This document shows positions 19,337-28,854 of a stretch of 64,000 bases of DNA, piece by piece (position 1 is the stretch's first letter; each line of letters opens with the position of its first letter). The DNA is taken from contig NZ_JAGGJY010000005.1 in assembly GCF_017873245.1 (NCBI RefSeq), positions 1 through 64,000 of the forward strand. Direction: 5' to 3'. The translations under genes and the position numbers were made by a program. The DNA comes from Clostridium tertium (GTDB lineage Bacteria; Bacillota; Clostridia; Clostridiales; Clostridiaceae). The notes under the pieces were generated by a model. The model worked only from the letters and a program-made list of their open reading frames with translations. It was not told where the DNA came from and did no database searches.

Positions 19337-20827
19337 CTATCTTTCTAAGTTTATATTATCATATTCCTCAAGTGTTTCATTATCTATTACAGCTTTCTTT
19401 GTAGCTTGAGCATTTATCTTATTGAATACTCCTTTTGCCTTAAATGGAGTTACTAGAGTCCCTGCCCCATTTATACATCCACCTTCACACATCATACCTT
19501 CAATAAAGTTCCCTTGCAATTTACCTATTTTAGCCATCGTCATTGTTTTCTTTATTTCTATTCCGCCAGATACTTTTACAGGATTAAAGTTTACTTCTAA
19601 TCCTTGGCTTCTTATATAATTTTCTATAGCTGCTGTTAATCCTCCATGTGCTCCAAAGCCTCTTCCATATATAGAAGCATCATCAACAACATCTTCATCA
19701 CAACTATCTATATCTACTTCAAAAGCACTAAATAATGCTAGTAATTCTTCAAATGTTATAACATAATCTACAGCATCCTTTACAGACTTTCTAACAGCTT
19801 CACTCTTCTTAGCAGTACATGGTCCAATAAATACAACCTTTGCATCTGGATCGTTATGCTTTATAAATCTTGCTGTTGCTATCATTGGAGAAACTGTACC
19901 TGATACCTTTTCTACTTCTGATGGGAACATTTTCTCTACATAACTTAAGAAACCTGGACAACAAGAATTTGTCATATAACTTTGTCCATCTTCCAATCTC
20001 TCTAAAAATTCTCTGCTTTCATGAACTGTTACAGCATCTGCTCCACAAGCTGCTTCAATCATATCTACAAAACCTAATTTCTTAATTGCATTCTTAATTT
20101 TTCCATATGGAGTTTTTGCTCCAAATTGCCCAGTTATAGCAGGTGCTACTACAGCATACATCTTTCTTCCTCTTGCAAGCCTCTTTGCTATAGGAACAAT
20201 TAAGCTCTTATCTGAAATAGCTCCGAAAGGACATGCACTCATACAACTTCCACAATTAACACATGTTTCTTCCTTTATCATTGCTCTTCTGTCATCTTGA
20301 TTTATGTCTAATGCTCCTGTAGGACATACTCTTTTACAAGGTCTCATAACTTCTGCAATAGCATCGTAAGGACATGCTTTTTTACACATTCCACATTCCT
20401 TACAAAGTTCTTGGTTTATGTATGCTCTTCCAGCAACATAAGTTATTGCGCCAAAATTACACGCTTCATGACATTTATGAGCTAAACAATTTCTACAAGA
20501 ATCTGTAACACTGTATTTGTTTATTGGACATCTATCACATGCTGCTTCAATAACATATATTATTTGATCATCTTCTTTGATATCAACAAATTCATCATCT
20601 ATATTATCTCCATTAGCTAAATATCCTGCTGCCAACTTTGCTCTTTCTAAAACAATAGCTCTTTCCTTATATACACAGCATCTATACATAGCTTTATCTC
20701 CCTTAATAATCTCATAAGGAATCTTTTCTATTGATTCTGTGGTTAAGTTGCCATCTTTAGCTAACTTAGCAACTTCTGTTAGCACCTCATGCTTAAGTTT
20801 CTTTAACTGAGTCTCGAATTGAAACAT
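19337..20827 (-). CDS. Monomeric [FeFe]-hydrogenase, group B-like
   Basis: A 496-residue protein. After an N-terminal Cys-rich part (CDRCPIN, CRNC, CHEAC) come ferredoxin-type clusters (CKECGMCKKACPYDA and CVNCGSCMSACPFGA), then an H-cluster domain: L1-like TNSCCPGF, L2-like FIGPCTAKKSE and L3-like MMCEGGCINGAG. These resemble but depart from the textbook motifs TSCCPxW, MPCxxKxxE and MACPGGCxxGGG, as in group B or related hydrogenases of clostridia. It would couple ferredoxin oxidation to H2 formation or have a sensory role. AGGAGG precedes the ATG. It is monocistronic. The exact subgroup needs phylogeny. Confidence 0.8.
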   Translation of the reverse strand: MFQFETQLKKLKHEVLTEVAKLAKDGNLTTESIEKIPYEIIKGDKAMYRCCVYKERAIVLERAKLAAGYLANGDNIDDEFVDIKEDDQIIYVIEAACDRCPINKYSVTDSCRNCLAHKCHEACNFGAITYVAGRAYINQELCKECGMCKKACPYDAIAEVMRPCKRVCPTGALDINQDDRRAMIKEETCVNCGSCMSACPFGAISDKSLIVPIAKRLARGRKMYAVVAPAITGQFGAKTPYGKIKNAIKKLGFVDMIEAACGADAVTVHESREFLERLEDGQSYMTNSCCPGFLSYVEKMFPSEVEKVSGTVSPMIATARFIKHNDPDAKVVFIGPCTAKKSEAVRKSVKDAVDYVITFEELLALFSAFEVDIDSCDEDVVDDASIYGRGFGAHGGLTAAIENYIRSQGLEVNFNPVKVSGGIEIKKTMTMAKIGKLQGNFIEGMMCEGGCINGAGTLVTPFKAKGVFNKINAQATKKAVIDNETLEEYDNINLER

Positions 20828-20942
20828 ACCAAAATCCTCCTACTTAATAAATTTAAACAATACTCCCCATCATTATTATACCAGTTAATTTATACCAATT
20901 TGTTATATTTAAAATATTCAGAAAATTCATTTTAAAATGATA

Positions 20943-20961
20943 AGGACATGCTTTGCATGCC
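20943..20961 (-). terminator. Terminator after kbaZ
   Basis: GGACATGC and GCATGCCC pair around TTT, 11 bases past the kbaZ stop; the flanks are A/T-rich. This ends the amino-sugar catabolic transcript. Confidence 0.6.
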
Positions 20962-20972
20962 CTATTTATTAT

Positions 20973-22313
20973 TTAATTAATTTCTAATATCTTTTCTTCT
21001 ACATTTTCAACAGCATATACATAATCATCTAAATATTCACCAATTCTATCTTTCAACAATTCTTTAGCTATAGGTTTTAATACCCCTTCTCTAACCTTCT
21101 TGTATTGTTCATGCATAAATTGACTTATTATTGTCATCGGAATTTCAATGCCTTCTAAATTATTCATAAGTTTTTCTAAAGCAAAATTTACTTCATCTTT
21201 AGGCATATAATATCTTGCTCTATCAGATAAGCTATATTTTCTTTCTAACTTTATTTTTTCACCTGTTCCTGAATAATGATGCACCCAATCTTTAGGATTT
21301 TTTATCATACTAAAGTCTAATACTTCTATAAAATTAGATAATTCTACATTTTCATCATATTTCAATAGTTCATTTTCAATATGATTTAATGCAAATATAC
21401 CTTCTCTGAAACCAAATGTTAATGCTGGTCCAACTTTTAAAATTATGAATCCGTCCTCTACCATCTCTTTTAAAGCTCTTGGCGTTTGATAATCTGTTGA
21501 ATGAGCTTCAAATATTAACTGAGGATAATTTTTTAGTTCATCTATTAAATCTTTAGCCTCTTCTCTATTATATTCCCAAACATAATCACTACTAAATTCA
21601 ACTCCTGGCTGTACTACTACGCCAATTACATATTGCCAAGCATCTCCTACTCCAAAGCTTTCAAAAGCTTTTTTAAATGTTTCTACTGTATTTTTAAAAC
21701 CTTCTACACTAGTTACTTTAGGACCAGCCTCTTCTTCTTCTACTTGAGCTCCACCTGGTATAGGAACTTCACTTCCTATAATATAAACTGGATGCATAGC
21801 TTCATCATCTTTTTCTTTAAGCTCTAAATATGCTTCTTCTGCAACTTTACAAAGTACAGATGCTCTATTAGCTATTAAACTATCATCAAATATTTCATTT
21901 TCGAAATCACCATTTAACGGCATGCTAGTATCTATATGGATTTTACTAAAGCCAGCTAATACATATTCTCTTATTAGATTCTTAGCATTTTCCATAGCTT
22001 CTCTTGGGTTTATCGTTCTCCATGTTAATGGGCCTAAATGATCTCCCCCTAAAATTATTCTTTCTTTTGGAAATCCTACTTTATCAGCTATGCTATAAAT
22101 ATATTTTACATATTCCTTTGGTTTCATTCCTGTATATCCACCAAATTGGTCAACTTGATTTGCAGTTGCTTCCACTAAAAGCGGTATATTCTTATTTAAA
22201 AGCTTTTGCATAGCTGCTTCAATTACATATTGATTAGAACAACATACAGAAAATATTCCTACATTTTCACCACTTTTATATCTTTTAACTATATCTTTCA
22301 TTGGATGTATCAT
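20973..22313 (-). CDS. kbaZ: Tagatose-1,6-bisphosphate aldolase non-catalytic subunit (KbaZ/GatZ)
   Basis: About 446 residues of the GatZ/KbaZ family, beginning MIHPMKDIVKRYKSGENVGI with the conserved VCCSNQYVIEAAM and GGDHLGPLTW segments. This subunit stabilises and activates the class II aldolase KbaY/GatY encoded just upstream. The ATG at 22313 has AGAGGTG upstream; an in-frame TTG at 22328 would place that site inside the gene. With agaS and nagA it indicates the N-acetylgalactosamine/galactosamine route rather than galactitol, but the family does not distinguish the two. Confidence 0.88.
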   Translation of the reverse strand: MIHPMKDIVKRYKSGENVGIFSVCCSNQYVIEAAMQKLLNKNIPLLVEATANQVDQFGGYTGMKPKEYVKYIYSIADKVGFPKERIILGGDHLGPLTWRTINPREAMENAKNLIREYVLAGFSKIHIDTSMPLNGDFENEIFDDSLIANRASVLCKVAEEAYLELKEKDDEAMHPVYIIGSEVPIPGGAQVEEEEAGPKVTSVEGFKNTVETFKKAFESFGVGDAWQYVIGVVVQPGVEFSSDYVWEYNREEAKDLIDELKNYPQLIFEAHSTDYQTPRALKEMVEDGFIILKVGPALTFGFREGIFALNHIENELLKYDENVELSNFIEVLDFSMIKNPKDWVHHYSGTGEKIKLERKYSLSDRARYYMPKDEVNFALEKLMNNLEGIEIPMTIISQFMHEQYKKVREGVLKPIAKELLKDRIGEYLDDYVYAVENVEEKILEIN

Positions 22314-22383
22314 TTCGTCACCTCTCAAATTCCTTTATATACTAAAAAATTACTTATAAAATCACTTATAACTTATATATGAA

Positions 22384-22423
22384 AGAAAATAATATTCCGG
22401 CAAATGCTTTCATATTATTTTCT
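22384..22423. repeat. Inverted repeat between kbaY and kbaZ
   Basis: AGAAAATAATAT (22384-22395) and ATATTATTTTCT (22412-22423) are perfect inverted arms around a 16-base loop. It could act as a weak terminator or RNA-processing stem that sets different levels of the two subunits. Confidence 0.45.
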
Positions 22424-22463
22424 GTCAAATTCCTTATTATGTTTTTATCTAAACCTTATTTAA

Positions 22464-23321
<858 letters not shown>

Positions 23322-23416
23322 CTACCTCAACTCCTATTAATTAATATTTTTATATTACGTCTTCTTCATCAAATTTATCTTCAGTTTCTATCTTCTTAAC
23401 GAAATCTTTATTGCAT

Positions 23417-23458
23417 CTTTATCTAAATTAGTTGCAAATGTAACTAATTTAGATAAAG
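23417..23458. repeat. Long perfect inverted repeat in the agaS-kbaY gap
   Basis: CTTTATCTAAATTAGTT (23417-23433) is repeated inverted as AACTAATTTAGATAAAG (23442-23458), 17 perfect pairs around 8 bases. It lies 72 bases past the agaS stop and about 100 before kbaY. There is no T-run, so a stabilising or processing stem is as likely as a terminator; a DNA operator is also possible. Confidence 0.6.
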
Positions 23459-23530
23459 TTATACTCAATTTGTATAACTAAGTCTCTAATAATATCCCTA
23501 CAATAAGAATACTCATTTCAATAAAAAGGC

Positions 23531-24694
23531 TTATTTATTGTATTTATGAATTACTACACCCTTAACAACTCTATTAACAGTTCCATCAGGTCTTGGATTA
23601 TCAGGTGAAATTCCTAATTTAAGTGAATTAAATAATCCAAACATTTGTCCAAATAGCATATAATTGAATACTGTATAAACTTCAGGAATTACTTGTCCAT
23701 CTATTTCTATATATTTGTCACATACACTATTTAGCTCTTCATTCTTTGTATAACTTATTACAGCTAACTTATGATTTCCTGAATCACTATTTATTTCTCT
23801 TATAAGATCCATATCATAAAGGTTAGTGTATTTATTAGTAGAATTCATAAATATTACTAAAGTGTCATCATTAATTATTGATTTTGGACCATGTCTAAAT
23901 CCTAATACTGATTCACAAACTGTAGTTATTTTACCGCTAGTTAGTTCTAGATTTTTTAGAGCCATTTCTTGGCATAATCCTTTTAATATACCTGAGCCTA
24001 AATAAACTACTCTTGATGCATTTAAATCAACTAAATCCTTTATCTCTTTCCACTTATTATCTAAAATTAAGTTACCTTGATTAATCACTATATCTAAATA
24101 CTTTTTATTTTCTTCTAAATTATCAATATCAAATACTAATAATGATGCTAATAACATACAACTAAAAGAACTTGTCATTGCAAAACTCTTGTCATTTGAA
24201 AGTTCAGGCATTAATATGCAAAGGTTGTTATCGCTTTTTTCAGCTTTCTTAGCAAGTTCTCCATCTTTATTACAGGTAATTACAACCTGTGATATATCTT
24301 TTACATTTTCCTGAAATAAATCAAAAGCTCCAACACTCTCAGGGCTATTCCCTGATCTTGCATATGATACTAATATTGTTGGTACATCTTCTTCAATAAA
24401 CTCATACGGATTTGATACTAAATCTGTTGTAGCAATAGCTTCTACTCTTAAGTTCAACTTTTTTGCTAAGTATAAATAAATTGTATCTCCAACATAATCT
24501 GAAGTCCCTGCTCCAGTTAAAATTATTCTAGTATCATTTTTTAATCTTCTACCAAAAAAACTTTTAATTTTATCTTCATTTTCCTTTATTATATTGTAGG
24601 TTTCTCCCCATAATTTGGGTTGTTGCCTTATTTCTGTAGCTGTATAAGTTGCCCCCAACCCCTTAATTTTTTCATTATCCATTCCAAAAAACAT
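23531..24694 (-). CDS. agaS: SIS-domain aldose-ketose isomerase/deaminase AgaS
   Basis: About 387 residues with two SIS (sugar isomerase) domains: ILTGAGTSDYVGDTIYLY and SYARSGNSPESVGAFDL in the first, VYLGSGILKGLCQEMALK and GFRHGPKSII in the second. This is the AgaS family, which converts galactosamine-6-phosphate to tagatose-6-phosphate with loss of ammonia. The ATG at 24694 with AGGAGG 8 bases upstream is preferred to the longer frame from 24763. It lies between nagA and kbaY in the same direction, with a direct-repeat motif upstream. Confidence 0.9.
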   Translation of the reverse strand: MFFGMDNEKIKGLGATYTATEIRQQPKLWGETYNIIKENEDKIKSFFGRRLKNDTRIILTGAGTSDYVGDTIYLYLAKKLNLRVEAIATTDLVSNPYEFIEEDVPTILVSYARSGNSPESVGAFDLFQENVKDISQVVITCNKDGELAKKAEKSDNNLCILMPELSNDKSFAMTSSFSCMLLASLLVFDIDNLEENKKYLDIVINQGNLILDNKWKEIKDLVDLNASRVVYLGSGILKGLCQEMALKNLELTSGKITTVCESVLGFRHGPKSIINDDTLVIFMNSTNKYTNLYDMDLIREINSDSGNHKLAVISYTKNEELNSVCDKYIEIDGQVIPEVYTVFNYMLFGQMFGLFNSLKLGISPDNPRPDGTVNRVVKGVVIHKYNK

Positions 24695-24754
24695 TTTAAT
24701 ACCTCCTGCACATTTTTTAATGTAATTATTACTATAAATATTAATTTTTATTGT

Positions 24755-24786
24755 TTTGTCCATACTTAGTTTTGTCTATACTTAAG
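24755..24786. promoter_or_regulatory. Tandem direct repeat upstream of agaS, candidate operator
   Basis: TTTTGTCCATACTTAG is followed directly by TTTTGTCTATACTTAA, two 16-base copies with two differences, then AAGTTTATC. Related words occur in the nagA-agaF divergent region: CTTTTACCATACTTA (26608-26622) and AAGTTTATC (26561-26569). AraC-type activators often bind direct repeats and one is encoded at 27685; a GntR-type repressor from elsewhere is an alternative. Confidence 0.5.
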
Positions 24787-24857
24787 TTTATCTACTCTAG
24801 ATATATTCCTCTGTACTCTTCTACTCCAAGTTCATTTCACTGAGTAAATATTTCTAT

Positions 24858-25382
24858 TTAAACTTTTTTTATTTTGCTAAAGGCAATAACATTTATAATT
24901 CCTATATAAAGGCTATATATTGCACCTAATATACTTAAAACTAAAAATAATATGTTAAAGTTTTGTTGTATTGCATTTATTACAATAAGAACACTTAATA
25001 AGGCATACGCACAAGCTTTCATAACTACTTTTTCTTTTTCATTGCTTTTTATTATATTTTCTAACATTGATATCTTACGTTCTCTTTTAAAGTTTTTAAT
25101 TACCTTTAGCTGTTTTAAAAATATAAATCTAAAATATAGTTCGACTATCCCTATAGCTCCAATACCAACTAAAAAAGTATTTAGTAATGAACTAAAATAA
25201 TCTCCTAGTAAAATCATAACAATGAATATAATTGAATATCTGTAATAAAATATCTTAAATTTTTGTTCTATTTGTTTAGATACAATATAACCATTTTTGT
25301 CAAAGAAATTATAATAAACAGTGTCTCCATAAAGATCCAAATATATATTCTTTCCAGCTATATTCACAGCATCTCTTTTCAC
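24858..25382 (-). CDS. Small membrane protein of unknown function, coupled to nagA
   Basis: About 174 residues from a GTG at 25382, which overlaps the last base region of the nagA stop (TAGTG), suggesting translational coupling; AGGAAAGG lies upstream within nagA. An ATG at 25406 would give an alternative start. The protein has a beta-like N-terminal part (YLDLYGDTVYYNFFDKNG) and about four hydrophobic helices in two pairs separated by a basic stretch (QLKVIKNFKRERK). I do not recognise a family. Its position inside the amino-sugar operon suggests a linked but unknown role. Confidence 0.65.
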   Translation of the reverse strand: MKRDAVNIAGKNIYLDLYGDTVYYNFFDKNGYIVSKQIEQKFKIFYYRYSIIFIVMILLGDYFSSLLNTFLVGIGAIGIVELYFRFIFLKQLKVIKNFKRERKISMLENIIKSNEKEKVVMKACAYALLSVLIVINAIQQNFNILFLVLSILGAIYSLYIGIINVIAFSKIKKV

Positions 25383-26521
25383 TATAACATCGCCTTTCCT
25401 AAACAATATGTTTGATTTACAGAATAGTCATCATTTATAATTACTAAATCACTATCATATCCAACGCCTATTCTTCCCTTGCGTTTATCAATGCCTAAGC
25501 ATTTAGCTGGATTAATAGTGCATGAATTAATAGCATAATTAAAAGGTACCATAGCTTCTTCAACTAATATCCTTAGACCATCATTCATCTTTAATGTAGA
25601 ACCTGCTAATCCCTTTGTTTCTACTAAATGTGCACTTCCATCTTCATAAATTTCTATTTCATTTCCTCCAAAAACAAATTTAGTACCTGCTTCAAAGCCC
25701 TTTGCCATTAAGGCATCTGTAACCATAATTCCATAATCTGGCCCCTTTGCATTGAAGAAATTATATAAAGCTGTGGTAGTAGAATGATTTCCATCACAAA
25801 TTATCTCCCCATACATACCTCTGACCCTTAGCGCAACTCCAACTAACCCGTTTTTTCTATGATTAAATGGAGTCATCCCATTATATACATGAGTTTGTGA
25901 CCGAGCCCCATGAGCAAAAGCAAATATAGCTTCTTCATATGTAGATGCTGAATGCCCTATACTCACCACTATGTTATTTTTAAATAAATATTCTGTAAGT
26001 GAATAGTCCTCATCTATTTCAGTTGCTAAAGTTACATATTTTATTAATCCCTTTGCTGCCTTTTGATAGCATTGAAATTCTTGAATAGTAGGTTTAACTA
26101 TATATTCTTTTGGTTGAGCACCCTTATATTCCATATCAAGATAAGGACCTTCAAAGTGAATCCCTAGTATTTCTGCTCCTTCATATCCATTTTCAACTAC
26201 ATTTGCAATATTACTTAGAGCTTCAATAAGAACTTCTTTACTTTGAGTTATAGTAGTAGGTAATATTGATGTAACCCCTTCACTTACTATACTCTTTGTC
26301 CAATTTCTCAAGCCTTTTTCATTTGCATCATTTGTATCAAATCCATATGCACCATGACAATGAATATCTATAAAACCTGGTAAAATCCTCTTGCTGCCAT
26401 AATCATAAGCATCTGCCTTTTCATTGTAAGCATAGATATTGACTATTTTATTATCATCAATCTCAATTTGAGCTGGAATAAATTGATCAGCAATCCATAC
26501 TTTTTTACTTTGTATTAACAC
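25382..26521 (-). CDS. nagA: N-acetylglucosamine/galactosamine-6-phosphate deacetylase
   Basis: A 379-residue amidohydrolase. Metal-site motifs are visible: DIHCHGAYGFDTND (about residue 53), GIHFEGPYLD (about 124), SIGHSASTYEE (about 188), THVYNGMTPFNHR (about 207) and VTDALMAKG (about 260). It removes acetate from GlcNAc-6-P or GalNAc-6-P. In this locus the GalNAc role (AgaA) is plausible, but the family does not tell the two apart. The start is a GTG at 26521 with AGGAGGT upstream; the nearby ATG at 26523 opens a two-codon frame only. Confidence 0.93.
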   Translation of the reverse strand: MLIQSKKVWIADQFIPAQIEIDDNKIVNIYAYNEKADAYDYGSKRILPGFIDIHCHGAYGFDTNDANEKGLRNWTKSIVSEGVTSILPTTITQSKEVLIEALSNIANVVENGYEGAEILGIHFEGPYLDMEYKGAQPKEYIVKPTIQEFQCYQKAAKGLIKYVTLATEIDEDYSLTEYLFKNNIVVSIGHSASTYEEAIFAFAHGARSQTHVYNGMTPFNHRKNGLVGVALRVRGMYGEIICDGNHSTTTALYNFFNAKGPDYGIMVTDALMAKGFEAGTKFVFGGNEIEIYEDGSAHLVETKGLAGSTLKMNDGLRILVEEAMVPFNYAINSCTINPAKCLGIDKRKGRIGVGYDSDLVIINDDYSVNQTYCLGKAML

Positions 26522-26693
26522 ATGGCATACCTCCTAAATTAACTTAATCTCATTATACATAAGTTTATCCAGCTAATATTTGCACTTTTGAACATATATC
26601 TTATATCTTTTACCATACTTATTGAATTTAAATAACTCCACATTATAATTATAATTATCAAGTATTGTACAAACTATTTTGGGAGATGATAAA

Positions 26694-27125
26694 ATGATAG
26701 GATTAATAATTAGCGGACATGGTAACTTTGCATCAGGATTGCACACCTCCTTAAAGTTAATTGCAGGAGAACCTTCTAATATAGAATACGTTGACTTTAA
26801 GGAGACAGATTCTATAGAAGATTTAAAGAAAAAATATTATACTTCATTAAAAAATTTAAGAAATTGTGATAACATTTTAGCACTTAGTGATTTACCTGGA
26901 GGGTCCCCATTTAAAACTTTAGTAGAGGTTAAAACAGAAATGGACAAGCCTATGGAAGTAATTGGCGGTACTAATTTGCCTATGCTTCTTGAAATATCTA
27001 TGCTTAAAGATGTTATAGATGATTTATATTCATTATCTGAATCGGCTATAGAGGTAGGTAAAAACGGTATTATAAAATATGAGTTTATAGCTCATGAAGA
27101 TGATGAAAGTGAGGATGGTATATAA
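26694..27125 (+). CDS. agaF: Mannose-family PTS EIIA component
   Basis: A 143-residue EIIA of the mannose (fructose/mannose/sorbose) family. IGLIISGHGNFASGL carries the phosphorylated His (residue 9), and LSDLPGGSPF is the second conserved block. It accepts phosphate from HPr and passes it to EIIB. The ATG at 26694 follows GGGAG; an upstream in-frame ATG at 26679 lies before that site. It is divergent from nagA and separated by 172 bases; the matching IIB, IIC and IID are at 29219-31367. Confidence 0.92.
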   Translation: MIGLIISGHGNFASGLHTSLKLIAGEPSNIEYVDFKETDSIEDLKKKYYTSLKNLRNCDNILALSDLPGGSPFKTLVEVKTEMDKPMEVIGGTNLPMLLEISMLKDVIDDLYSLSESAIEVGKNGIIKYEFIAHEDDESEDGI

Positions 27126-27126
27126 A

Positions 27127-27405
27127 ATGGTAAATTGGGAAGTGGTTATATGGACATGTATCACTATTGCTGTATTATTAGGAATTGGAGCCTTAATATT
27201 GCTATTTATATCTGCTAAAAACATAAAAAAAAGAACTGCTGAACTAAAGGAAGTCCATGTTGAATTAAAGCCTGGAATGAAAGTAATGTTCTGTGGTGGA
27301 ATTTATGGCAAAATAGTATCTGTAAGAGAAGATCAAGTAGAGGTTGACGTTGCTAAAAATACAGTCATAACTATATCTAGATATTCAATTCAAAATATTC
27401 TATAA
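27127..27405 (+). CDS. yajC: YajC-like protein linked to the amino-sugar PTS
   Basis: A 92-residue protein with one N-terminal membrane helix (TCITIAVLLGIGALILLFI) and a small cytoplasmic beta domain with KPGMKVMFCGGIYGKIVSV, the YajC hallmark. YajC proteins associate with the Sec translocon, but in several Firmicutes a yajC copy sits inside PTS operons for glycosaminoglycan or amino-sugar units, as here. It starts 1 base after the agaF stop. Confidence 0.85.
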   Translation: MVNWEVVIWTCITIAVLLGIGALILLFISAKNIKKRTAELKEVHVELKPGMKVMFCGGIYGKIVSVREDQVEVDVAKNTVITISRYSIQNIL

Positions 27406-27411
27406 AATATA

Positions 27412-27533
27412 AGGGACTGTATCAAAATAAATTTTTATATTAGACTATAAAAATGGAAGTTCTAATTCGAGCTTCCATTTTTGCGCACATATAAATAATA
27501 TTCCAAAATTTCTTTTTAATTTTGAAAGTCCCT
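27412..27533. mobile_element. Possible MITE or remnant with IS1182-like ends
   Basis: AGGGACTGTATCAAAATAAA (27412-27431) and the reverse complement of 27514-27533 (TAGGGACTTTCAAAATTAAA) form imperfect terminal inverted repeats about 120 bases apart. The GGGACTGTATCAAAAT word is typical of IS1182-group ends. No transposase lies between. A terminator stem (27449-27482) is carried inside. Confidence 0.45.
27449..27482 (+). terminator. Terminator after yajC
   Basis: AAAAATGGAAG (27449-27459) pairs with CTTCCATTTTT (27472-27482), 44 bases past the yajC stop, and ends in T5. Confidence 0.75.
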
Positions 27534-27558
27534 AAGGCAAGTAAAATCAATGGTTTAA

Positions 27559-27587
27559 AAAGGGGGACGCGAAACGCGACCCCCTTT
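27559..27587. terminator. GC-rich hairpin (dispersed copy 2)
   Basis: AAAGGGGGACGCG AAA CGCGACCCCCTTT: the same hairpin as at 221-247, with a single A-A mismatch in the stem. It lies between yajC and the AraC gene and could end either convergent transcript. Confidence 0.6.
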
Positions 27588-27684
27588 ATAAAAATAAGAT
27601 ATTAACTTTTTAAGGCAATAAAAAACTTACTTGAAATTGGATAAATTTTATATTAAATATATTTTTCAGACTGCGCCTTTTTTC

Positions 27685-28854
27685 TTATTTAAATAAAGTT
27701 TGAGCATATTCACTAGGACTTATTTCGTAATGTTGTGTAAAGGCTCTTGAAAAGTAATGGATTGAATTAAACCCTAACATAAATGCTATTTCGCTAATAG
27801 TATATTTATTTTCTTTAATCAATTGTTTACTCTTAGCTAGTTTTAAATCATTAATGTATTTCTTCGGAGATATATTTAAATTGTTTTTAAATAATGTTTG
27901 CAATGATGATCTGGACACTGAAAATCTTTCGCAAAGCTCTCCTATACCTATTGGAGATTCAATATTTTTATTAATATATTCTATTATTCTTTCTAATAAT
28001 TCATCTTGAAAATGCTGATATGATTCTTTTGGCAATTTACTATCATCTACCTCTAAATAATCATATTGAAATAATCGAATTATAATTTCATGAAAATTGC
28101 TCAAAATAAGATTTTCCGAATACGGTATTGTGTTTGATGATATATTTTTTGCAAAAGTTCTTACTGCATTATACAATTCCTTTCTACACTGAAATATCCT
28201 ATTGCATATTGAACTATCATCATCAGATTCCATATCAAAAATAATTGTTAAATATGAGCAAGATGAATCACTATTCACAGATTGAGTGTGAAATTGATTT
28301 TTTCCATATATAATTAAATCATATGGATTTAATGTATAATCAACGCCATCAATAGATGTATTTAAAATCCCATTATCAACAAATGTTAATTCATATAGAT
28401 TATGACTTTCTCCTTTAAATTTATAATTAGGACTTTTAATTGTATAGTAGTAAGCTATTATTTCTGGAATATTTATAGTAGGTAATATTCTATTATAAAC
28501 ATATGGTTTATTTAAAAATTCAAGTCTAAGGTTGTACCCTAATGGTATTATTAAATTAAAAGTAGTTTGGGATGTCATCGAAATAACATTAAAATACATA
28601 TTAGACTTTATCTCTAACTTTCTATGAATTGCAAAAAGCTTGAAATTACCATTATTTGAATCACTTATTAGTATAGCCGCCATTCCTTCAACTACTTCTA
28701 TATATACTGGCTCTGAAAAATTATATAAGCTAGAAATAACCTTATCACTAGTTACAATTTGCTTTAATATCAAATTCTCCTTTTCTACATCTTTAGCTTC
28801 ATCATAAATAGAACCATACTTTTTAAACTCAACATTTGTTGTCTTATCATACAT
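27685..28854 (-). CDS. AraC-family transcriptional regulator
   Basis: A 389-residue regulator. Residues of about 130-230 form a cupin-like sensor domain; the C-terminal 100 residues carry the two AraC helix-turn-helix units (IGELCERFSVSRSSLQTLFK and TISEIAFMLGFNSIHYFSR) and the AraC signature ending FTQHYEISPSEYA. It lies between agaF-yajC and the PTS genes and is divergent from the latter, so control of this sugar locus is likely. The sensed sugar is unknown. AGGTG precedes the ATG. Confidence 0.88.
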   Translation of the reverse strand: MYDKTTNVEFKKYGSIYDEAKDVEKENLILKQIVTSDKVISSLYNFSEPVYIEVVEGMAAILISDSNNGNFKLFAIHRKLEIKSNMYFNVISMTSQTTFNLIIPLGYNLRLEFLNKPYVYNRILPTINIPEIIAYYYTIKSPNYKFKGESHNLYELTFVDNGILNTSIDGVDYTLNPYDLIIYGKNQFHTQSVNSDSSCSYLTIIFDMESDDDSSICNRIFQCRKELYNAVRTFAKNISSNTIPYSENLILSNFHEIIIRLFQYDYLEVDDSKLPKESYQHFQDELLERIIEYINKNIESPIGIGELCERFSVSRSSLQTLFKNNLNISPKKYINDLKLAKSKQLIKENKYTISEIAFMLGFNSIHYFSRAFTQHYEISPSEYAQTLFK

